From UMGS1908 sp045655005 (GTDB lineage Bacteria > Bacillota > Clostridia > Christensenellales > UBA1242): a stretch of DNA of 43,465 bases. The position numbers were made by a program, and so were the translations under genes. Below, piece after piece: positions 8,644 through 16,800 of this stretch. The stretch spans positions 1 through 43,465 of the forward strand of contig JAZOOJ010000004.1 in the NCBI GenBank assembly GCA_045655005.1. The letters are read 5' to 3'. Positions within the stretch are counted from its first letter, which is position 1; every line of letters begins with the position of its first letter. The notes below the pieces were generated by a model. The model was not told where the DNA came from. It saw only the letters and a list, made by a program, of their open reading frames with translations, and did not search any database.

Positions 8644-9072
8644 TTATACCCCATAATCTTTCAGCTTCGAAATTTCTTCATCGATTGCAATCCCAGATGA
8701 ATACTTTTCCCATTCTTCTGCCGACCATAACTCTACACGAGTCCCCGTTCCTACAGATACAATATCTTTATTTATATTTGCAAGTTTTTTAAGTGCCAAT
8801 GGCAACAACGATCTACCTTGATTGTCTTGTTCCAACTCAAAAGCAGACGATAACAACAATCGTACCGAACGTTGACCAACTTCGTCAAAAAGAGAGATGT
8901 TTTCAGTTTTATCAATTACAAGTCTTTTTAATTCATTACTTGAAAATAAAAACAGTTGATTTCCATTCCCCCTTGTAATAACAATGTTATCACCCAAAAT
9001 TTGTTTGAATTTTGCAGGAATTCTAAATCTATTTTTTTGGTCAAGTTGATGATAATATGTTCCTATTAGCAT
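8644..9072 (-). CDS. mraZ: Transcriptional regulator MraZ
   Basis: MraZ is a ring-forming DNA-binding protein with two SpoVT/AbrB-like halves that controls its own dcw operon. The 142-residue product has both halves, each with the DxxxR-type signature: LDQKNRFRIPAKFK near residue 10 and LEQDNQGRSLLP near residue 80. It is the first gene of the cluster, directly behind a promoter overlapped by two AAAGTGG repeats that fit the MraZ box. Whether it represses or activates is not visible from the sequence. Confidence 0.95.
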   Translation of the reverse strand: MLIGTYYHQLDQKNRFRIPAKFKQILGDNIVITRGNGNQLFLFSSNELKRLVIDKTENISLFDEVGQRSVRLLLSSAFELEQDNQGRSLLPLALKKLANINKDIVSVGTGTRVELWSAEEWEKYSSGIAIDEEISKLKDYGV

Positions 9073-9107
9073 AAACCTTCTACACCATTCCTTTTTAACT
9101 CAATTAG

Positions 9108-9136
9108 ATTATACAACAAAACTTTCACATCTCCAA
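9108..9136 (-). promoter_or_regulatory. Sigma-A promoter of the mraZ/dcw operon
   Basis: On the minus strand, TTGGAG (9136-9131) and TATAAT (9113-9108) are separated by 17 bases. The expected start is near 9101, giving a leader of about 30 bases before the mraZ ATG. Confidence 0.8.
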
Positions 9137-9153
9137 CCACTTTTGACCACTTT
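9137..9153 (-). promoter_or_regulatory. MraZ boxes (operator)
   Basis: Two direct repeats of AAAGTGG on the minus strand (9153-9147 and 9143-9137) start ten bases apart, immediately upstream of the -35 element. Tandem GTGG-type repeats with about 10-base spacing upstream of mraZ are the known MraZ binding pattern, so autoregulation is likely. A third weaker copy (GATGTG) may lie inside the promoter. Confidence 0.75.
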
Positions 9154-9205
9154 TTGAAAATTCATTAAAATTTTTTTTATGTATTCATAATAAAATATGT
9201 TATTA

Positions 9206-9255
9206 AATCAAATAAAAACCTTGATGAATCTTACCATCAAGGTTTTTATTTGATT
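9206..9255 (-). terminator. Strong terminator after the secreted-protein gene
   Basis: A perfect 21-base-pair inverted repeat, from AATCAAATAAAAACC at 9206 to its complement ending at 9255, surrounds an 8-base loop. On the minus strand the GC part is followed by TTTTTATTT. It lies directly after the stop of the gene ending at 9259. Confidence 0.85.
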
Positions 9256-9258
9256 ATT

Positions 9259-10068
9259 TTACTCTTCAAATTCTTCAAGAACCAAACTAAACTTCCATTT
9301 GCCTTTAAACCCAAGACCTTTATCTGCTTCTGCTTTTATCTCAGAAGATTCTTTTCCAAAATCTTCGGTATTGTATTTAAAATATGCTCGTATATAAACA
9401 ACCCTCCTACCATCAGCATTTTTAACTTCAACATAATTGGTTCCATCTACATTTAAAGTTGTGCTAATTATATTCCAATCTGTCGGCTCTGTTTCGCCAA
9501 AATGATATTTATAACTACATTCATAGCGTTCGCTTTGATTAGGTTTAATATCTCCCTCATCTCCGTTAACTATGCTTAGTTTAGTAGTAAATAACGAATA
9601 ATCTTCTGGGATTTCGTATCTAAACACATATTCAATTTCGTTATGATATACATTTATATCTAAGCCACCCCTTTCATCTTCATCAGCCCATATAGACGGA
9701 CGACACAATCGCTCCATCGCCATTGTATCAATGTTATTTTGTATATCATATATTTTTTCAAAATTTTCATAATATGAGCCTTCAAAATTCATAGCCTCTG
9801 TTACCGCATTTCCATAAGCTGACTCATTTTTTGGAGGAGTTGCATAAACACCACCACGCCTTCTTGCATAAAGTGTTCCATCGACAGCAATTACTTTTAC
9901 ATCAATATCATTAGCGATAGACACTTGATAAGCATCGGTAGTTGAAGCGTACACACCAACCATCATAACAACAAGACAACATAGCACCGAAATTACAGAA
10001 GAAATTAATTTTTTCTTCATTCGATGCCATTTATATATGTTCACTTTTCTTGTTGACTTGGTTGGCAT
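9259..10068 (-). CDS. Secreted or membrane-anchored protein of unknown function
   Basis: A 269-residue protein with a positively charged start (KSTRKVNIYKWHRMKKK) followed by a hydrophobic segment at about residues 20-42 that ends VGVYASTTDA. The layout is like export signals of TasA/SipW-dependent proteins, but no family is assigned. The rest is rich in Asp, Glu, Tyr and Asn, as expected of a beta-rich exported domain, and has no LPXTG or other sorting motif. The ATG at 10068 has an AAAGGAG site four to five bases upstream. A start at Met17 would be a plain signal peptide but has no SD. It has its own promoter and terminator, so it is transcribed separately from the hydrolase gene before it. 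Confidence 0.6.
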   Translation of the reverse strand: MPTKSTRKVNIYKWHRMKKKLISSVISVLCCLVVMMVGVYASTTDAYQVSIANDIDVKVIAVDGTLYARRRGGVYATPPKNESAYGNAVTEAMNFEGSYYENFEKIYDIQNNIDTMAMERLCRPSIWADEDERGGLDINVYHNEIEYVFRYEIPEDYSLFTTKLSIVNGDEGDIKPNQSERYECSYKYHFGETEPTDWNIISTTLNVDGTNYVEVKNADGRRVVYIRAYFKYNTEDFGKESSEIKAEADKGLGFKGKWKFSLVLEEFEE

Positions 10069-10099
10069 AGCACTCCTTTTTAAATTTAATGCTTATTTT

Positions 10100-10128
10100 A
10101 TTATAACTTTGTATTTAAAAAAATCCAA
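10100..10128 (-). promoter_or_regulatory. Sigma-A promoter for the 9259-10068 gene
   Basis: On the minus strand, TTGGAT (10128-10123) and TATAAT (10105-10100) have 17-base spacing. The leader would be about 25 bases. Confidence 0.75.
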
Positions 10129-10168
10129 ATAAATTTTATTTCTTTTAAATTTTATTTACAATCGAATT

Positions 10169-11077
10169 TTACTTCCTAAGTTTGGCAACTTTATTATCTG
10201 CTACAATAAATGCAAGAATATCTTGCATAACTTCTTCTTTGTTAATTTCGTTTAGAAGTTCATGCCTTGCATCTTTATAAATTCTTAATTCAACATTCAA
10301 CCAATGTTTTGTATATACTTTGCTTAGTTTTTTAACACCCTTTGCACCTGAACTTACAGGATCTGCATCTCCACAAATTAAAAGTATTGGGGTGCTTTCA
10401 TCTACCATAGCAAGTTTTTTATAATTTGAAACCGCACCATTAAAGAAACTATGATAGAATCCTGCAGGAAATGACCTTCCACACAATGGGTCTTTTTTGT
10501 ATTCTTCCCACACACTTTCATCTCTAGTCAACCAATTCCCATCTGGATATTTTTTACCATAACCCTTGATTGAACACGCCTCAACTAATTTTGCTGGACC
10601 ATCTACACCCTTAAACTTCTTAGTTATCGATGCCATTAATTTACCCATTTTAAACATAATTGTATTTGTATAAGTAGAGCCACACAAAATAAACTTATCA
10701 ACCAAATTATCACACTCAGTCAATAATTTTTGGCTTATAAAACTTCCAAAGGAATGTCCAAAAACAATTAAAGGTAGTTTATAATCGGCTTTTAGCTTTG
10801 TGATAAATATTTTATAATCTTCAACAATATTAAAATAGATATCTCCGTCTTCAAAACCAGGCTTCCCATCTGTCATATTCTTTCCATGCCCCCGAAGATC
10901 GGATATAAACATTATGTATCCCGCATTGTTTAAAAATTTTGCAAAGTGTTCATATCTTAGTGCGTGTTCTTGCATTCCATGAACAACCACCACTATGCCC
11001 TTCGGATTTGGCACTTCATCACTAATATAACAAGCAAGTTCTCTATCTTTATATCCTTTCATAATCATTTCTTTCAT
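10169..11077 (-). CDS. Alpha/beta hydrolase of the monoacylglycerol lipase / lysophospholipase type
   Basis: A 302-residue serine hydrolase. It has the oxyanion-region VVVHGMQEHALRYEHFA, the DLRGHGKN strand, the nucleophile elbow GHSFGS (Ser near residue 105), the acid strand LLICGDADPVS and the catalytic His in DARHELLNE. This order matches the Hydrolase_4 group, which cleaves monoacylglycerols and lysophospholipids. There is no signal peptide, so it is likely cytoplasmic. It starts 12 bases after the EEP-fold gene and is the last gene of the envelope operon. An AGGAG site supports the ATG. The substrate is not known. Confidence 0.85.
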   Translation of the reverse strand: MKEMIMKGYKDRELACYISDEVPNPKGIVVVVHGMQEHALRYEHFAKFLNNAGYIMFISDLRGHGKNMTDGKPGFEDGDIYFNIVEDYKIFITKLKADYKLPLIVFGHSFGSFISQKLLTECDNLVDKFILCGSTYTNTIMFKMGKLMASITKKFKGVDGPAKLVEACSIKGYGKKYPDGNWLTRDESVWEEYKKDPLCGRSFPAGFYHSFFNGAVSNYKKLAMVDESTPILLICGDADPVSSGAKGVKKLSKVYTKHWLNVELRIYKDARHELLNEINKEEVMQDILAFIVADNKVAKLRK

Positions 11078-11089
11078 AAGTTTCTCTCC

Positions 11090-12799
11090 TTATTTTAATC
11101 TAAATGTCAATCTTACTGGATTGTGTGCACTATATAAAAACTCATTATCCATTACTTCAATTTTTTCAGTAATTACATTGTTTGAAACAATAAACCCATC
11201 TGTTATAGCTTCAAATGTTTCTCCTTTTTTATATTTCACAGATGAATCTCTTGTAGTTCCAGTTTTTAATTCGACAGCAATAAAATCTTTTACTATTCTG
11301 CAATCAATTTCATTAAGTTTTGTTTCATTAAAACATTCAGGCAAATCTTTGCACCAATCAGGCGTTTTCATCTTATTTTCAAAAGCACCGTCTTTTCCAT
11401 ATAGCAAATAAGAAAATGACCCCCCTACAATTACATAATTACCTCTGTCTACTTCGCTTTTCATGTATTTGTACACTTCAGCTAAACAGCTTTCTTTAAT
11501 TCGTGAATCTTCATACATAGATAAATCAACATTAATAAGTACTAATTGCGTTTGTTCACCCGAACCAGCGAGTAAACATTTTACCACTGAAATACAATTA
11601 TCTGTTGCACTATATTTTGACGGGAATTCATTGTTTGAAGGTAAACTATATCGCATTGCATAATCTACATCAAAAATCGAATAAGTCAGCATTCCTGAAT
11701 TATATTTTCCAACGGGAGATGTAAGTGGAGAAAAAACATATTTTGAACTTCCTGTTTCAGCAAATATTTCAGCATAATTAACCATTACGTCTTTTAGAAT
11801 CTGTCTTTCATTAACATAGTAAGTTCTTGTACTGTTTACATCAACTTCTTGAAGCATAAAAAACTCTGCGTTAGCATTTGATCCAGTAGAAAGCAAACCG
11901 GCAGAACCTTTTGTGTTAACTTCAACCCTTTCTTTACTTTGAGCACGAGAATGAGAACCTTTGGTTTGTTTCCCGTTTTCATTATATCCTAAACTTTTAT
12001 AATAAGTATAATCCGAACTAAATGCTCCATAGTTTAAATTATAGGTAACTACTTCGTAGCTTACTGCCCTTGTTACGTTTGCGGGTCTATTATCTAAAAC
12101 TTCAAGGTACTTTACATTATATATTCTTTCATAACCAGATTCTAAATAGGCCAGATATAAACCAAACAATCCAACTATTGAAAGTATTGACGTTAGAACA
12201 ATTAGAGTAATCTTGAACCATAAAGGTTTTGGCTTTTTAAAATTATAGTCTACATCTTCTAAGCCATCATTTATGTCTTTCTTTTGCTTTCTAGTTCTTA
12301 AACTTCTAGTATTGTCTTGCATCATACCTGCATCATACCCAGCACCATATATTGCACCAGACGAGCGAGGTCTATATTGCAAAGGTGGACATCCTGTGTC
12401 ATTATCTTGCAACAATGGAACATAATTACCACCACTATTTTTATGGTTTGTGGCTAAGTTTTTTGAATCTTGCACTTTGAAATTATCTTTTGATTCTTCA
12501 CCTACCACAGACCTTTCTATATTCAAGTTATTCTCAACCTTTCCAATTGTCAAGTTTTCATTATCCTGCAAATCACTTGCTAATGTTTTTTCATCTTTTT
12601 CAATTGGGCTTGTTGAATCTAAATTTGCATTGCGCACATTTTTAACAGAGTTGTCTGACATAGCACCTTGAATCGTAGAATTTCCCAGTGCTTTATCTTC
12701 GTTATTGACAGACATAGTATTACTTGCAATCGTATTTTCAGATTGCAGTACTTTGTCATTCAAATCTTCAACCCCATTTAAATTTTCGTCTTTTGCCAT
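11090..12799 (-). CDS. Membrane-anchored EEP-fold protein with degenerate catalytic motifs
   Basis: A 569-residue protein. Residues 1-190 are polar and look disordered. One membrane helix lies near 196-220 (FKITLIVLTSILSIVGLFGL). The rest is an endonuclease/exonuclease/phosphatase fold outside the membrane, with VVTYNLNYGAF, FFMLQEVDVNSTRTYYVN, a GGxFx strand and a final SxHNPVRL. The family catalytic GGDFN reads GGSFS, and SDHNP reads SAHNP. The QEVD glutamate and the last His remain, so the protein may be catalytically dead. The ATG at 12799 has GAGGGG five to six bases upstream; a GTG two codons earlier is less likely. It sits between the InlB-like gene and the hydrolase gene. Confidence 0.75.
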   Translation of the reverse strand: MAKDENLNGVEDLNDKVLQSENTIASNTMSVNNEDKALGNSTIQGAMSDNSVKNVRNANLDSTSPIEKDEKTLASDLQDNENLTIGKVENNLNIERSVVGEESKDNFKVQDSKNLATNHKNSGGNYVPLLQDNDTGCPPLQYRPRSSGAIYGAGYDAGMMQDNTRSLRTRKQKKDINDGLEDVDYNFKKPKPLWFKITLIVLTSILSIVGLFGLYLAYLESGYERIYNVKYLEVLDNRPANVTRAVSYEVVTYNLNYGAFSSDYTYYKSLGYNENGKQTKGSHSRAQSKERVEVNTKGSAGLLSTGSNANAEFFMLQEVDVNSTRTYYVNERQILKDVMVNYAEIFAETGSSKYVFSPLTSPVGKYNSGMLTYSIFDVDYAMRYSLPSNNEFPSKYSATDNCISVVKCLLAGSGEQTQLVLINVDLSMYEDSRIKESCLAEVYKYMKSEVDRGNYVIVGGSFSYLLYGKDGAFENKMKTPDWCKDLPECFNETKLNEIDCRIVKDFIAVELKTGTTRDSSVKYKKGETFEAITDGFIVSNNVITEKIEVMDNEFLYSAHNPVRLTFRLK

Positions 12800-12817
12800 T
12801 GGCACCCCTCAATTGAA

Positions 12818-13834
12818 TTAGTCATTTAGCACACACACCAAGATTATTTTTTTACTATCTACACCATCAGCATATAAGTTGTGATGTAACTTAATATATT
12901 TTGATGTTACACCTTGCACATCTTTTTCGATAATTTCCATATTATTTGTACGCAAATTCGATGCTATTACTTCACTATATAAACAATAATACCAAGTATA
13001 GTTATTCGTATAACTTACATCAATTTTATAATCATTGTATAATTTTTGTTGTTGTGTAAGTCCATGAACAAAAGTTTCGCCATCATTTGAAAAATACACA
13101 ACCAACTCTATTGAAACAGGAACAAATATAAGTTCCAATTCATATCCATTACTTGGAGCCAATTTAACAAAAGCAGAACTCATTGTAAATGTTTGCGATT
13201 CACTATCATAAATCATTGACGACGACAACACTTCGTTGTTATACACATAATCCTCAGAACAGCTTTTTTCAGCTTCTCTTTCATCAGGCAATACGTACGC
13301 ATAAAAATCATAATGTATATCAGATACCACTTGAAGTTTTACTCTTCCAGACCTCGGGAAAACGTTACTCGCTCCCCAAATCTCTAAATGTCCATACTCC
13401 ATTTCTGAGACTCCACTTTCTTGTCTTGTTTTAAAAGTCAGCCCATCAATGTTTAAGGATTCATCAAATTTTACACTAATTTTGTGATTGCTTGACATGT
13501 TTACAAATGTGTAACTGAACGCATTTTCTACATTTATTGAATCGTCAGCAATGTAGTCAAAAACATTAATATCATCAATATATATACTTTCTATACATTT
13601 TGTCTGATTAGGCGTAAAGGTAAGTGTTACATTCTCACCCTCTATATACGTCCCAGAATCACTCATTCCGGACACTGTTCCTAATTCAGAATTTGTTACT
13701 GTAATTTCTATTGAATAAGTAGTTTTAGGACCATCTTGGTTGCTTAAAACAACCAAGACGATCACAAGAGCAATGCTTATAAGTGCAACAACGCTAAAAC
13801 CAATTATTAACCACCATTTTTTGTTTAATTTCAT
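12818..13834 (-). CDS. Membrane-anchored extracellular protein with an InlB-type repeat
   Basis: A 338-residue protein with a short basic start and one membrane helix at about residues 6-29 (WWLIIGFSVVALISIALVIV). Residues about 40-130 read like a divergent InlB B-repeat, with ELGTVSGMSDSGTYIEGENV, VTLTFTP and HKISVKFDE. The remainder (about 200 residues) has no recognised domain. The ATG overlaps the stop of the giant gene upstream as TAATGA, and its AAGGA ribosome site lies inside that gene, so the two are translationally coupled. The product probably acts with the giant protein at the cell surface. Confidence 0.65.
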   Translation of the reverse strand: MKLNKKWWLIIGFSVVALISIALVIVLVVLSNQDGPKTTYSIEITVTNSELGTVSGMSDSGTYIEGENVTLTFTPNQTKCIESIYIDDINVFDYIADDSINVENAFSYTFVNMSSNHKISVKFDESLNIDGLTFKTRQESGVSEMEYGHLEIWGASNVFPRSGRVKLQVVSDIHYDFYAYVLPDEREAEKSCSEDYVYNNEVLSSSMIYDSESQTFTMSSAFVKLAPSNGYELELIFVPVSIELVVYFSNDGETFVHGLTQQQKLYNDYKIDVSYTNNYTWYYCLYSEVIASNLRTNNMEIIEKDVQGVTSKYIKLHHNLYADGVDSKKIILVCVLND

Positions 13835-16800
13835 TATGCATTTTCCTTTTCACCACAATAACTTATAAATTCATTGTATCTATATGAGAATGGCGTACTA
13901 TTATAAAGCAAACCATCTCCTTGCACATAACAACTTCTGTCCGTTCCGCAAAGTTCTGTATCTTTCAATATATTTCTGCAACTTGCCATTACACTATACA
14001 CATTACCAGCAGTATCTTGGAAAGAATATAACCAAATTGCAATAGTTTGAGAATCCCCACCATAAAGAATTATATCACCGCATTTTAAAGAAGAATTTAA
14101 TCCAGTCCCTTCGACAATTTCCGTTCCTTCTTCTAAATCGCTTAAACCAAATAATCCATATGCTGTGTCAGGATTTTCTTTGTCTATTGAATAACCCGCA
14201 ATTGCATATACAAGCCTTACAAAACCCTCTGGCGATACACTTATTAAGCCTCCTTGTGGGTTTAAAATCGTTTCTATACACGCCTCAATATTAAGTTGAG
14301 ATTCTTCCATGCCCACAGTTGTTGAAGTACTGCTATATTTAATTCCCTTTGTTGTGGAGTTTCCAAAAGTTGAATCCCATTGTAATAATTGCAATGTAAT
14401 TCTTAGAATAAGTTCTCTTTTATTAAATTCTGTTTCTGTTATCCCTTGTAATTTCATTTGATTTACAGCGTTTACATAAGCTGTCATATAACTTCCTGTT
14501 AACGCAATTGAAGAATCAATCGCACCAACAATCGTTCCGTCAGCATAAGAACCAACCTTATCAAACTCATCAAATTTAAATCCGTTGACTGTTAATGTTC
14601 CGACACCCAGTGCATCAACTACAATAGTTTGCGTTTCACTTAAAACATCACGACTATAGTAACAAATTAATAAATCGAATTGCTCGTTTAAAATACTTTC
14701 TGCTTCTACACTTGTAATAGAAGTCTTCCCAGTTAACTCTTCGAAAGTAACAACTTCAATTTCACCACTATTTATAACATCTTTAACAGATAGGTATTTA
14801 CCTAATAATTCTGAATAAACATTTGATGATATTGCACCCCAATACAGATCAGTTGTTGTATAAGCATTACCAGCGAAGTCATTTGGAACTCTCATTTCAA
14901 CTTCAAACGATGTCTTTTCATCATTTGCAGATATATTAAAATCATAAAGTGAATATACAGCATAGCAATATATTTTTATGTTGGTTTCTTCTGAGTCGGT
15001 ATTGTTTCTTACATGTGCTACCGTACAAGGTTCTAGTAATTTTAGATAATTCTCTGGAATGTTTTGGCTTCCAATTTGAGTTCCTGTATAGCTATCAACA
15101 AACATATTATTCTTATCATCATAATATACACCATATTCAAACGAATTTGCGTCTGCAATATTGTCTGCAAGCCAAACCCAACCCGTTATATAATAAGTAT
15201 TATTCCCTATCTTGTATCTTTCGTAACTGTTAACCGTTTTAAAGGTTGCGTCTCGTTCTTCATCGAACCAGAAATATCCTTTGTGTGATGTAGCCACATA
15301 TCCTGTGCCTGTTTCTTCTTTTGCAACAGGATCCCAAGTATAGTAATAAACATTTATGTCCGCAATCTTAGAAAATGCTGAATAGTAAATCAAACTTCCT
15401 CCGTCTTCTGAATTTGCCATGTTTGCATTTCCATCAGACCAATCCCAACTTAAAGGTTCAATGTTTCCATCTACGTCTGTTCTTGCCCAATAACAGAAGA
15501 AATACGACGTTGTTCCTATAATAATATCAATTTCTTGACTTCTGTCCAAAGACCCTTCTTCAAACACAACATCTTCAAAATTGTGTTTAAATGAAATGTT
15601 TTGCCATACGCTTGTATATTCTTCAAATGGAACTCCATCACCCGAACAAGGAATCCACGTATAGTAATCATTTCTTGTTTTATAGTTTACTAAGTAATAA
15701 GCAATATCGGCAGCAGCAGGTGTCACAATTTGTTCAAGTTCTTTGCTGTATGCACCAGATTGGAACCCAATTACATAAGTTCTGTAATCATATTCAAACT
15801 CAATCAAGAAGTGTTTTATTGTTGCAATGGTTCCAGACACTTGCTTTTCTCTATTTAAAAGTTCGTTAATGTCAATATAGAAAGTGTTATCTTCCAAACT
15901 ATAATAAATCTTTTCAGCCTCTGTTGAGTTTTCACTAACTAGGGTCATCTTTCCGTTTCTGTCAGTTATATAATTAAATTCATATGCGAGATTATAATTC
16001 TCTTCATCAAATAAAGTATTGTACTTTATGGTTATCTTTTTGACGAAAGTACCTTCATCTCCCAAACTACTAAAAGCTAAGATGTTTGTAATATTAACCG
16101 TTTGAGATGTTGAAATAAACTCTCCATATGTTAAATTTGTTCCAATTTCTTCACGTTCTCCATCAGCATTTTTACCAAAAACCACAAGTTCTTGTCCTGA
16201 CATATCAGCCTCTTGTCCTTCTGGATCTTTACCTGTCAACGTAAAGCTATAATCAATTTCATTAAACTGGATATCCAAAATTAAATCCCTAGTAACACCC
16301 CAATACATCTGGTCTTCATAAATATAAGCAAAATCTTGAATAAATTGATTTACAGCATCGCTTACAATATTCGTTGCTAAAAATTTGATCGTTGAATCAT
16401 CTTCATTTACAATTTTTTCACCGCCGACAATCAAAACTCTATTTAAATCAGCATCTAAATAATAATAACCACCAAAGTCATATCCTGCTATTAAATTCAA
16501 AGGTGCAATAAAGTTATTTTTAATGAATTCATCGGTTAATTCTTCATTAAATGTTGCGTTTATTTCAATTTCGGTTGTGTCATTAACATCAAACACATTG
16601 CCGCTTCCAGCTCTCAATGTTAATTTATATGTTCCCAATTGATAAACTGGTATGAACCTTACATTTCGCGGATAGCTCCAAATATAAGTTTCCCCTAATC
16701 GAAGCATTTTATTTGCAACGTTTTCATCAGGTTCTTCGTATATGTAATAAAAAGCATTTTCTGGTAGCTCTTGTTCAACAGAGCCATCTTCAATAATTTC

